DNA of 64,000 bases from Zonotrichia leucophrys gambelii (lineage: Eukaryota; Chordata; Aves; Passeriformes; Passerellidae): the NCBI RefSeq assembly GCF_028769735.1, contig NC_088178.1, positions 29,675,357 to 29,739,356 of the forward strand. Reading direction: 5' to 3'. Each line of letters starts with the position of its first letter. Within the stretch, counting starts at the first letter, position 1. Of this stretch, positions 12,501-26,400 are shown in pieces. The position numbers were made by a program, and so were the translations under genes. The notes under the pieces are model-generated. The model saw only the letters and a list, made by a program, of their open reading frames with translations, was not told the origin of the DNA and made no database searches.

Positions 12501-15500
12501 GGTTTGGAATGTTCTCTGGGATTGAGGAATGAGCAGGGTTTGGAGGTTTCCTGGGATTGAGGAATGAGCAGGGTTTGGAATGTTCTCTGGGATTGAGGAA
12601 CGAGCGGGGTTTGGAATGCTCTCTGGGATTGAGGATGAGCAGGGTTTGGAGGTTTCCTGGGATTGAGGAATGAGCAGGGTTGGAGGTTTCTTGGGATTGA
12701 GGAATGAGCAGGGTTTGGAGGTTTCCTGGGATTGAGGAACGAGCAGGGTTTGGAATGCTCTCTGGGATTGAGGAATGAGCAGGGTTTGGAGGTTTCCTGG
12801 GATTGAGGAATGAGCAGGGTTTGGAGGTTTCCTGGGATTGAGGAATGAGCAGGGTTTGGAATGTTCTCTGGGATTGAGGAATGAGCGGGGTTTGGAGGTT
12901 TCCTGGGATTGAGGAATGAGCAGGGTTTGGAATGTTCTCTGGGATTGAGGAATGAGCAGGGTTTGGAGGTTTCCTGGGATTGAGGAACGAGCGGGGTTTG
13001 GAATGCTCTCTGGGATTGTGCAAGGAGCAGAATTTGGACGCTCTCTGGGATTGAGGAGCGCTCAGAAGCTCCCTGTGCAGAGGTGAACATCTGGGCACGG
13101 AGCAGGTTTGACTCCTTGGGAATGCTCTGCTGCATCTCCAGGGCCTGGGGAGGCTTTGGGAATTTGGGAATGGCTGTTCAAGGAGGAGCTCGGATGTTGG
13201 GGAGATGGGAGCAGACGAGGTTCCTTTGGAGAAGCTCATCCCTGCTTTCCCTGGGTGCTCCCCCAGACCCCGGAATGGGAATTTCTTAGAACCTGGAGAG
13301 TTTGGTCATCAGGGAATTTCCATGGGAATGTTCTGTCAGTGAGATGGGATTTAAGGTCCCTCCCAACCCAAACCAGTCTGGGATCCTCTGGTCACATCCA
13401 AACTGGGAAAATCCTTCTGGAATCATCTTTTAGCCCTGGTGGTTTCCATTCTTGGATTGCTGGGCCCGGAGGCATCAATGGCACATCCCAAAAATCCTTT
13501 TTGTTGGTTGAAAATTGACTTTATTTTATTTTTGGATGGTCTGGTTTCAGTAAATTTTGTTTGAATGCAGTCAGGGTTGTCTGCAGGACTCAACAAGGAA
13601 ATTATTTGGGAAAATTTGGGTTTGAGGAGGCAAAATTGAGAGTTTTGGGTTTGAGGAAGGAAATTTGGGGAGGTTTTGGATTTCAGGAGGCAAAACTGGA
13701 GGGTTTGGGATTTAAGGAGGCAAATTTGGGGGTTGAATTTGAGGAAGCCACCAGCAGGTTTGATGGAAATATCACGAATTCAGGCATGGATGGAAAACCA
13801 TCCCAGAAAATTCCCAGAACACGGAGTCAGGAGTGTTGGGATTTTCTGGAGTTTGATCAGAAATCCACCATGCTCAAGGCCAGAGATGTCCATGGAGAAT
13901 TTTGGGATTTTTTGGGGGGCTGATCCAGGTGGGTTTGAGCTGGCAGGGAGGAATTTTGTGGGAATGAGGCCTTGGAAGTGAAAAGCTTGGAAGAGAAGTG
14001 GGAAAAAGCTCTGGAGCTCTTGGGTTTGGGCTCAAAACAAACCAAAACCCCCAAAACAACACAACAACAAAAAGGAGGCAAAACCTGGGAAAAGAAACGT
14101 GGCAAAACCTAAAAGAAAAATAATATGGGAAAACCTGGGGGAACAAAAGTGGCAAAACCCAAAATAATAAGGCAAAACCTAAAAAAAAAAAAAGCAAAAC
14201 TCCTCTTTGGGGTGAGCCCAGTTTAAAATGTGCCCTTGGGCATCTGGAGCTGGTGCCCAAACGCAGGAATTTGGGATTTCCTGGCAAGGCAGGAATTTCC
14301 TGTGTGATTCACCCACCTCATTCCTGTTCCAGGGATTGCAGGAGAGAAAATTCCAGACGGGGTCAGGGCTGCTCACCTTGGACCTCCCCAGGGCGGGGTT
14401 TTACCCCTTAAAAACGTGGATTTGGGGGAAATCCTGCCCTAATGTTGATGCTGAGCCCCCAGAGCTGTTGGAGGTGAAAAAATGGGATTTACCCAGAGTT
14501 TGTGGCTGGAATCCCAGCCCAGTTTTGGGACTGGAGAGGAGGAATGTGAAGGAAAATGGGATTTATCCAGAGTTTGTGGCTGGGATCCTGACCCAGTTTT
14601 GGGAGAGGAGGAACGTGAAGGAAAATGGGATTTATCCAGAGTTTGTGGCTGGGATGCTGACCCAGTTTTGGGAGAGGAGGAACGTGAAGGAAAATGGGAT
14701 TTATCCAGAGTTTGTGGCAGGAATCCCAGCCCAGTTTTGGGACTGGAGAGGAGGAACGTGAAGGAAAATGGGATTTATCCAGAGTTTGTGGCTGGGATGC
14801 TGACCCAGTTTTGGGAGAGGAGGAATGTGAAGGAAAATGGGATTTATCCAGAGTTTGTGGCTGGAATCCCAGCCCAGTTTTGGGACTGGAGAGGAGGAAC
14901 GTGAAGGAAAATGGGATTTATCCAGAGTTTGTGGCTGGAATCCCAGCCCAGTTTTGGGACTGGAGAGGAGGAATGTGAAGGAAAATGGGATTTACCCAGA
15001 GTTTGTGGCTGGAATCCCAGTCCAGTTTTGGGACTGGAGAGGAGGAACGTGAAGGAAAATGGATTATCAGAGTTTGTGGCTGGATCGTGACCAGTTTTGG
15101 GAGAGGAGGAACGTGAAGGAAAATGGGATTAACCCAGAGTGTGTGGCAGGAATCCCAATCCAATATTGGGCTTGGAGAGGAGAGCATGAAGGAAAATGGG
15201 ATTTCTGCAGAGTTGGTGGCAGGATTGGGATGGGAGAGGAGGAATAAGAAGGAAAAGCTGGGGAGGAGGGGAATGCAGAGCTCCGGCCCAGAGCAGTGAC
15301 CTGGAAGTGTTGGCAGAGCTGTCAGGAAGGATCCGTCTGCTCGGCACGGGAGGCACTGCCAGTTCTGCCTCTTTCCCATATATATCTATATATGCTTTTG
15401 CCATATAAAAAAATTCCCACATATATATGTAAAAATTTCCCCTATATATATATATATGTAAAAATTTCCTATATATATATACAAATTTTCCCATACATAT

Positions 15501-17420
15501 ATATATAAAATTTCCCATACATATATATAAAAAAATTCTCATACATATTTAAAAAAATTCCTATATATATATATAAAATTCCCATATATATATTAAAAAA
15601 TTCTCATATATATATATAAAAATTCCCATATATATATATAAAAATTTCCCATATATATATATATATAAAAATTTCCCATATATATATGTAAAAATTTCCC
15701 ATATATATATATGTAAAAATTTCCCATATATATATTAAAAACTTCCCATACATATATAAAAAATTCCCATATATATATATTAAAAATTTCCCATGTATAT
15801 AATATTTCCCATATATATATATAAAAATTTCCATATATATATATAAAAAATTCCCATATATATATAAAAATTTTCCCGTATATGTATAAAAAATTTCCCA
15901 TATATATAAAAAAAAATCCAATATATATACAAAAATTTATATAAAAAAATTCCCATACATATATATAAAAATTCCCATACATATATATATAAAATTTCCC
16001 ATACATATATATAAAAAAATTCTCATACATATATATATAAATTCCCATACATATATAAAAAAATTCCCATATATATAAAAAAAAATCCAATATATATACA
16101 AAAATTTATATAAAAAAATTCCCATACATATATATAAAAATTCCCATACATATATATATAAAATTTCCCATACATATATATATAAAATTTCCCATACATA
16201 TATATAAAAAAATTCCCATACATATATTTAAAAAAATTCCCATATATATATATAAAATTCCCATATATATAAAAAAATTCCCATATATATATATATAAAA
16301 TTTCCTATATATATAAAAAAAATTTCCCATATATATATAAAAAAATTTCCCGTATATATATAAATTCATCCCATATATATACGAAATTTTCCCCTATATA
16401 TATATATATAAAAATTCCCATATATATTAAAACATTCCCATATATATATATAAAAATTCCCATATATATATAAAAATTCCCATATATATAAAAAAATTCC
16501 CATATATATATATAAAATTTCCCATATATATTAAAAAAAAATTCCCGTATATATATAAATTCATCCCATATATATATGAAATTGTCCCCTATATATATAA
16601 AAAATTCCCATATATATATCTATAAAAATTTCTCCATATATATCTATAAAATTTCGCATATATATAAACAAATTTCCCATATATATACACAAATTTCCCA
16701 TATATATATATATATTAACAAGACTTCCCATATATATATATATGTGCTAGATTTTCCCATATATATATATGCAATATTTTCCCATATATATATATATATA
16801 TATATTTATTTTCTCATATAATTTTCCCATTTTCCCCTGCCAGCTGATTTTTTAACTCAATTCCCATATATATATAAAAAAAATTCCCACATATATATAT
16901 ATATATAAAAATTCCCATATATATAAAAAAATTCCCATATATATATATAAAATTTCCCATAGATATATATAAAAAATTCCCATAGATATATATAAAATTT
17001 CCCATATATATATATAAAAATTCCCATGTATATATAAAAATTTCCATATATATATATATTCATCCCATATACATGAAATTTTCCCCTATCTATATAAAAA
17101 AATTCCCATATATATATCTATAAAAATTTCTCCATATATATCTATAAAATTTCGCATATATATAAACAAATTTCCCATATATATACACAAATTTCCCATA
17201 CATATATATATTTACAAGATTTCCCAAATATATATATATGTGCTAGATTTTCCCACATATATATATATGCAATATTTTCCCATATATATATGCAATATTT
17301 TTCCATATATATATATGCAATATTTTCCCATATATATATCTATATATATATATGCAATATTTTCCCATATATATATATATATATGCAATATTTTCCCATA
17401 TATATATGTGCAATATTTTC

Positions 17421-17471
<51 letters not shown>

Positions 17472-20400
17472 CTCATATCATTTTCCCATTTTCCCTGCCA
17501 GCTGATTTTTTAACTCATTTCTTTAATACCATCCCACACATGGGATTTTTCTCTTTTTTTTTTTCCTTTTTCCCCTGATGTTTGGGAGTGCCTGGGGGTT
17601 GTGCAGGTGGATTTTTGGGGCCGGAGCACAAGCGGGGCCCTGTTTGCTGTGCCAGCCATTGAGCGCTCGCCCTTTGTGCGGGGCCGGGATCCCAGCGCCG
17701 CCTCTGCCCGAGCCCTTCCCAGCGCTCCCTGCTCTGCTGGGGAATGAAAGGGGCTGCCAGCTGCTTCCAGCTGCTGAGACCCGCAAAAATTCATTCAGTT
17801 GGGATTTTTTAATTAGTTTTTGGAGTTGGGGTTTTAATTTAATTTTTTTCCCCATTTAAATTTAATTTTTTCCCCATTTTAATTTAATTTTTTCCCCATT
17901 TAAATTTAATTTTTCCCCCTTTTAATTTAATTTTTTCCCCATTTTAATTTAATTTTTCCCCTTTTAATTTAATTTTTTCCCCTTTTAATTTAATTTTTTC
18001 CCCTTTTAATTTAATTTTTTCCCCATTTTAATTTAATTTTTTCTCATTTTAATTTTAATTTTTCCCCCCTTTTTAATGTTATTTTCCCCCCTTTTTATGG
18101 TTTTTCCCCCCTTTTTATGTTTTTCCCCCCTTTTTACGTTATTTTTCCCCCCTTTTTACCTTATTTTTCCCCCTTTTAATGTTTTTCCCCCCTTTTAATG
18201 TTTTTTTCCCCCTTTTTATGTTATTTTTCCCCCCTTTTTATGTTATTTTTCCCCCCTTTTTACCTTATTTTTCCCCCCTTTTTACGTTTTTTTCCCCCCT
18301 TTCTATGTGATTTTTCTCCCCTTTCTATGTTATTTTCCCCCCTTTTAATGTTATTTTTCCCCCCTTTTTAATGTTATTTTTCCCCCTTTTTATGGTTTTT
18401 CCCCCCTTTTTATGTTTTTCCCCCCTTTTTATGTTTTTCCCCCCTTTTAATGTTTTTTTTCCCCCCTTTTAATGTTTTTTTTCCCCCCTTTTAATGTTTT
18501 CCCCCCCTTTTAATGTTATTTTTTCCCCCCTTTTAATGTTATTTTCCCCCCCTTTTCAATGTTATTTTTTCCCCCCTTTTAATGTTTTTTTCCCCCCTTT
18601 TAATGTTTTTCCCCCCTTTTAATGTTTTTTCCCCCCTTTTAATTTAATAATTTTGCCCCTTTTAATTTAATCTTTCCCCCCTTTTAATCTTTCCCCCCTT
18701 TTAATTTTATATTTCCCCCTTTTAATTTTATATTTCCCCCCCTTTTAATTTTATATTTCCCCCCCTTTTAATTTTATTTTCCCCCCTTTTAATTTTATAT
18801 TTTCCCCCCCCTTTTAATTTTATATTTTCCTCCCCTTTTAATTTTAGATTTTCCCCCCCTTTTAATTTTATATTTATTTTCCCCCCCTTTTAATTTTATA
18901 TTTATTTTCCTCCCCTTTCAATTTTTTCCCCATTTTAATTTTATTTTTTCCCCCATGTTAATTCTTCAATTTTAGTGTTTTCCTTTAAAATTTTTAATTT
19001 TTTTTCCTATTTTACCTCTTGGAGCCAGAGGTTTTGGTGCTATCCCATAGGAATTCCTGCCCTTCTCCTCCCCTGCTCAGGGAATTTTGGGAATTTTGGG
19101 AAGGGAAATTCGCCAGCACATCCCAGTTTACTCTGGATTGCTGCTGGCAATGGGAAGTTTGTTTAAAAGCCGATTTTAAATCCTGAATTATCTGGGAAAA
19201 AAACATTCCTTACCCACCCCAGCCTTGGAAAACATTTCTGGGATTGGCACTTTTAAATTTGTGTTTGAATTCTGATTTTTTTTCTTTGGTGTCATTTGTG
19301 TTTAGTTTGTTTTTTAGACAACGTATTGAGGAAAAAAAATCTTAAAATTCTCCACCTACACCTGGTTAAGAATTGAAAAGCTCAGGCTGGGAATAATTTG
19401 TGGCAAATTTCAGGAATTTTGGGAAAATTGGAGCGGGAAGGATGAGATTTCCCAGGTGCACCAAGGACTTCAGGCAGCCCCACAAAGAAATTAAATAAAT
19501 ACATGAAATAATGTTAGATTTATGGAAACCATCAAAGTTGTGCCTTGTTATTAGAGTCGATATTAATCATTAATAAATAATAATAATGAAATCCTGGAAT
19601 TATTTGGGTTGGAAACCCCTTCAATTCCCAATATCCCAGGTCATTCCCAGCCTGGCCTTGGACACCTAAACAGCCCCAAATTAATTAATACATAATCATT
19701 AATATAATTACTATAACATGGAATATAAAATAATAGAAAATATTGTAAAATACAATATATAAAGTACAAACCAGGTAATATACAATATTATTAAATAGCA
19801 TAAAATACTATAACATGCAACGTGTAAGATATCTATATATATATATAGATAGTATATATATAATAGTATATTGTAAATATATATATAGATAGATATAATA
19901 GTATATTGTAAATAATATTATTTTGGGAGCACAGAATTCTTGGAAACAATAGCTGGGGAAAAATAATAACTGGGAAACAAATATTGACCGGGAAAGAGAA
20001 TATTGAGTGGGAAATATTAACTGGGAAAGAAAATATTGAGTGGGAAATATTAACTGGGAAAGAGAATATTGAGTGGGAAATGTTGACTGGGAAACAAATA
20101 ATGAGTTGGAAATATTGACTGGGAAACAAATATTAAATTATTAACTGGGAAACAAATATGGAGTGGGTAATAATAACTGGGAAACAAATAATAACTACTG
20201 ACAGGAGAAAAATATATTAACTGGGAAATATCAACTGAGAAAGAAAATATTGAGTAGGAAACAAATAATGAGTGGGAAATAATGACTGGGAAAGAGAATA
20301 TTGAGTGGGAAATATTAACTGGGAAACAAATATTAACTGTGATGCAAATATTGAGTGAGAGATATTAATTGGGAGAAAATTATTAACTGGGAAATAATAA

Positions 20401-23400
20401 CTGTGAAACAAATATTGAGTGGGAAATATTAACTGGGAGAAAATTATTAACGGGGAAATAATAATTGTGAAACAAATATTGAGTGGGAAATAAGTGGGAA
20501 AAAAAAACAATTCCTGAGTGGGGAAAAATCTGTTAACTGGGCAAAAATGTATGAACTGGGAAATATTGAGTGGGAAACAAAGACTGAGTGGGATTGGCTT
20601 TGGGCTGCAGGGGGAAGGAAATGGGGATTTGGGGTGTGCCAAGGACCAAAAATTCCCATTTTTTTACCCAAATCTGCTGGTGGCGTCCAGGCTGTGGGGA
20701 TCTTTGGGGTGACCTGCAGAGCCCCAGAGTTGGGATGAGGATTTGGGGCCTTCTGGGGTTTAAAGCAGACAGGACTCAGTTTTTTAATGTGGAAAAAGCT
20801 AATTATTCATTCATTATTCATTCCTAAATCTGATATCGTTTTCAAAGACTTTGGTTTTGACTGGAATTGGCTGTAATTTTTTTGCTGCTTGTCCCATTGG
20901 TTACAAGGTGCACGTGCAAGGCTTTTTAATAGATGTTTACGTTATTTTGGTGGATTCTTATGGGCCATAGTTATTGTTTATTATTATTTGTTATGACAGG
21001 TGTAGCTTATTTTTCTTGGCAAGAATTGCCTGTTATGCAAACTCATTCTTGAGATTCTTTCTTATGGGAATTAACTGACTGCACTTAGCTGAGGTGGCAG
21101 GCCTAAACCACAATTTTATGTTTTTTCTTTTATAATAATTTTATTTTTATGTAGCATTACCCTGCCTTAGAATTGAATTTACTGCGTGGCTTTTCCCTGT
21201 GGGAATACCTGAGGATTTCGGGAGTTTGTTTTGCTGCGCTGGGCACAGGCAGGGTTGTTCTCTCCTTGGATTCCCACATTTCTGGGCTCTCCCAGGGAAT
21301 TTGGGAGGAGTTTGCAGGTTTGAGTGTGTTGGACAAAGCAAAAGTCAATTTTTAAAATTCAATTTTAAGGCAGGGTGATGCTACCTACAAAGAATTCCAT
21401 TATTTGTAGGCAAAATTTATTTATAATTATTTATGTATATATTTATTACATATAATTAATAAATACATATATGTATATCTATTATATATTTATTTTTATC
21501 TATTTATACTTATTTACATTACAATAAATACCTACAAAACTATTACCAAAGAAAGGCCCTGATAAAATTTTGGTTTAGCTAAGTGCAGTTAGTTAATTCC
21601 CATAAGAAAGAATCTAAAGAATGAGAATCAGTTTACACAACCTAATCTTGCCAAGAAAAATAAATTACACCTGTCATAACAGAAGATCCATCCCATAAGA
21701 ATCCACAAAAAAATAATGTAAACATCTCTAAAAAAGCCTTGCACGTTCACACACAGGCACCTTCTAGCCAATAGGATAAATAGCAAAAATATTACCAGCC
21801 AATTTCAGTCACACACAAAGTCTTTAAAAATTATAGAAATGTAATCTTTATAAATAAAATTAGCTTTTCCTATATGAAAAAATGATTCAGATTTTCCTAC
21901 ATGAAAAAGATGATCCAGCTCTGAAAACCCCCACACCCAAAACAAGAAAAAAATCCAACTTAAGAGTGATTATTTCATTTTCCTCCTCCTCTTCCTTCTT
22001 TCCCTGCTCCTGAGTGTGTCACAGATAAATTTTATCTTTGTGCACAGATGAAGCAGAATTCATTTAAAGCATTTTTTTCCCTACTTCAATCATCACAGAG
22101 AGCATCCACACTCTGCCTTTCCTCTTGGAGAGGAGTTTTCCCTATGAGCTCCAAGCTCCTAAGGGAATAATTTTCCCTCCAAAAACCTCACTCAATATTT
22201 AAAATTTAAATTTAGAAATCAGTATTTGGGGGTCCAGAGGCAACCTGGGGCTGGAGGGTGAAGGGTTGGATTTGGGGGAATGGGGTTGGTTTGCTCCTAG
22301 AATTCAGATTTTGGTGCAGAAAATGATGTTGGTCCTTCTTAAGAATAAAGCAGAGAAAAAAAAATCCGAGTTTTAAAATAGCAGATTGTGTTTCCCAGGT
22401 GGAATTCTTAGGGACAGCAGGAAAAAAGGGGTTTCTGGGTGGATGGTGCTGGGTTGGGAGAGGCTTTTGTGGCTGAGGTGGGGTCAGGCAGCAGCAGGGC
22501 TGGCTCTGCCCAGAGAATTCCCCCCGGAATTCCCATGGCTCGGGCCGGGGAGCTCATGGATGAGGTTTGATCAGGTTTGGTGAGGATCAGTCTTGCCAGG
22601 ACAGGTCTTGGGGAGTTTCAGCTCTGGAAGCTCCTGGCAGGGACTGGAGGAGCAGATCCCAACCCAGCTCAGTGTCTGCTCCTCTGGATGGGGAATTTTC
22701 CTGTGCAGGGACTCAGGAGCAGATCCCAACCCAGCTCAGTGTCTGCTCCCTGGATGGGGAATTTTCCTGTGCCAGGGTTTGGAGGAGCAGATCCCAACCC
22801 AGCTCAGTGTCTGCTCCTTGGATGGGGAATTTTCCTGTGCAGGGACTCAGGAGCAGATCCCAATCCCAGCTCAGCCCCTGCTCCTCTGGATGGGGAATTT
22901 TCCTGTGCCAGGGACTCAGGAGCAGATCCCAACCTCAGTTCAATCCCTCTCCTCTGGATGGGGAATTTTCCTGTGCCAGGGATTCAGGAGGAGCAGATCC
23001 CAACCCCAGCTCAGCCCCTGCTCCCTGGATGGGGAATTTTCCTGTGCCAGGGATTCAGGAGGAGCAGATCCCAACCCCAGCTCAGTTCCTGATCCTTGGA
23101 TGGGGAATTTTCCTGTGCCAGGGATTCAGGAGGAGCAGATCCCAACCCCAGCTCAGTTCCTGATCCTTGGATGGGGAATTTTGCTGTGCAGGGACTCAGG
23201 AGCAGATCCCAACCCCAGCTCAATCCCTCTCCTCTGGATGGGGAATTTTCCTGTGCCAGGGAGAGGAGGAGCAGATCCCAACCTCAGTTCAATCGCTCTC
23301 CTTTGGATGGGGAATTTTCCTGTGCTAGGGATTCAGGAGGAGCAGATCCCAACCCCAGCTCAGTGTCTGCTCCTCCAGATGGGGAATTTTCCTATGCCAG

Positions 23401-26400
23401 GGATTCAGGAACAGATCCCAACACCAGCTCAGCCCCTGCTCCCTGGATGGGGAATTTTCCTGTGCCAGGGGCAGGAGGATCAGATCCCAACCCCAGCTCA
23501 GCCCCTGCTCCTCCAGATGGGGAATTTTCCTGCTCCAGGGACTCAGGAGCTGCTGGAAATGCCATCCTGGGGTTGTCCCCTGAGCTGTGTCACTCACAGG
23601 GGGTTTTGGGGTTTGCTCTCAGCTCCCCTCTCCAAAGGCAGAGCTCCTTTTGCTTCCCCTTTCCCAAAGATCCCTGTTTTCCCTTCTCCTGGAGCCAGCA
23701 GCCCTCCAAGCAGATGGAACTCTTACATAACCCACATTCTGAGCACATTTCTGCCACTTTTGGGGTTCTGCTCCAGGGGACACCAAGGAGCAGCCCAGCC
23801 CTGAGGCCCTCAGCCCCCTGGGTCGGTTTGGGATTTGGGGAGCAGGATTCTCCAGGGGACAAAAATGGGAATATTCTCTGTTGTTAGGGACTCACTGAGC
23901 CTTGGTGGGGATGGGAAAGGATGGATTTGGGAAAGCAGAGCCAGGAACGGGGCAGGATGAGCCTGTGGGGCTCAGCTGGTTTTATGGGATTCATGGATCC
24001 CACGGGCTGGAAAACCTGGGATAAGGGAAGATGTCCCTGCCCATGGGGTGAGCTCTGAAATCCCCTGCAGCCCAAACCCTCCTGGAATTCTGCAAATAGA
24101 GGGAAAACCTTGGGGGAACCCACTGTGCTCCTGGGGCTCTGGAATTCCAGGATTTCCCAGCTGGCTCTGGAATCCTTGGTGCCAGGCATTGAGCAGATAA
24201 AAACCAGGGCTGAGCACAACCAAACTCGGGTTTAAGCTGGGTTTTAACACCCACGAGGGATTTTCCTCCTTTCTGCAGTGCCCACAAACAGTGTGGGAAA
24301 AGAGGGAGTCATCAGGACAGAAATATTGGGAATATTGAGTGGGAAACAAATATTAACTGGGAAATATTAACTGTGAGAACAATATTGACTGGGAAACAAA
24401 TATTGAATGGGAAATATTAACTAGGAAAAATATTCAGTGGGAAATATTAACTGGGAAATATTAACTGTGAAATATATATTAGCTGGGAAATGATAAGTGC
24501 AAAACAAATATTGAGTGGGAAATATTAGCTGGGAAATCTTGACTGTGAAACAATTAACTGTGAAAAAAAATTAAATGTGAAAAATAATATTAACTGGGAA
24601 GTAATAACTGGGAAACAAATATTAACTGGGAAAAAATAACTGTGAAATTAATATTAACTGGGAAAAATCCCCCTGAAATATTAACTGGGAAATAATAACT
24701 GAAACAAATATTAACTGGGAAAAATTTAAATGTGAAATTAATATTAACTGGGAAAAATCCCCCTGAAATATTAACTGGGAAATAATAACTGAAACAAATA
24801 TTAACTGGGAAAATATTAACTGGGAAATAATAACTGAAACAAATATTGAGTGGAAAATATTAACTGGGAAATAATAACTGTGAAATAAATATTAACTGGG
24901 AAACATTAACTGTGAAACAATGAGTTGGGAAATAATAACTGTGAAACAAATATGGAGTGGGAAATAATAACTGTAATATTTATCAACTGGGAAATATTAA
25001 CTGTGAAACCATTAACTGGGAAATATGAACTGTGAAACAGATATGGAGTGGGAAATAATAACTGTGCAATATTGAGTGTGGAATATTAAGTGGGAAATAA
25101 CAGTCCCACACACTGGGAGGGAGTTAATCAGTGTCAAATGAACAAATAAATGGCAGAAAGAAATGTCCCCCCAAGCTCCTGGCAGCCCCTCAGTTCTGAG
25201 ACTCCCTGATCCCCTGGTTCTGGCTCTTCCCTTTTCTCACCCCATTTATGGGCTGCAGCCAGGGAGGCACTGAGGAGCCCTGAGGAGGATTTATTGTGGT
25301 TAGATTAATAATTCCTTTTCCCTGTTGCTCCCCAGGACTGAAGAAGCGCACCAGGAAGGCCTTTGGCATACGCAGGAAAGAGAAGGACACTGACTCCACG
25401 TGAGTTATTGGGGCTCAGGAGCCTTTCATGGGCTCTCAGCAGGAATTTGGGGCATTCCAAATTTGTTGTTGCCATCCTTGGGTGGAGTTTTATCAGCAGA
25501 TGCATTCCAGCTGTTCCCTGCATGTGCAGCAAATCTGGGATTTCCTGGGAGCTCTCAGTGTGTGGGGGATTTTTGGGGAGCGGTGGAAAAGGAGGACTTG
25601 GAGTTGGAGCAGATTCCTCTCTGCCCTTTAGAGCTGGTTAGAGGTGGAAATTGGATTTACACAGATGTTTGTGCAGGGTGTGGTGGCTGGGGAAGGTGCA
25701 GCACAGGGATTTTGCTTCCCAGAAAACATCTGGATTCCTCCCACAGCTGGTGGGAGGTGCTGTGTGTGAGGGCTGAGCCTGGGCTGGAGCCCCAGGAGGG
25801 GCTGAGGGAGCTGGGAAGGGGCTGGAGAATCGGATGTGGCACTTGGGGACATGAGGTGGCCTTGGCAATGCCGAGAATGGTTGGGTTTGATGATCTCAGA
25901 GGGCTTTGGGGTGGGTGACCCCAAGTGCTGTGGCACCATGTCCTGGGGACAGCAGGGGACAGGCACCAGGGAGTCCCCTCCTGCAGCTCTGCTCGGGTGT
26001 TTCATGGGCAGCAGGATCTCCGAGGTTTTTCCTTTTATTCCATTTGGATTTGTTTCCCTGAGCTGTTTTGTGTCCTGCTGGGAGCTGCTTGGGGGTTTTC
26101 CATGCCACGGTGACAGGCCTGGCCCTGGTGGCACTGGCACGTCTGCCGGGTTTTACCTGCTGCAAAGAGCAGGGACACACGGAGCACATCCCCAAAGAGG
26201 GATGTGCAGCCCCGAGGTGCCATCCTGCTGTCCCAGGGATGTGGCTGTGGGACAGCCGGGAGCTCCAGCTGGGAGTGAGTTCATCCATCCTTCATCCCGA
26301 TGGGTGGGAATGAGGCTCCTTTGCTTCTCCTCCCCTTGGGAATCTGTTGGAGCTGGGGCAGGGCTCTGCCTTATCCAGCGCTGGGATTGCTCAGCTCCAT

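Noticed and set aside
11839..13239. 466-aa and 423-aa minus-strand open frames rich in [16 protein letters not shown]
   Set aside because: Product of the 35/36-bp minisatellite; the frame shifts wherever unit length changes.
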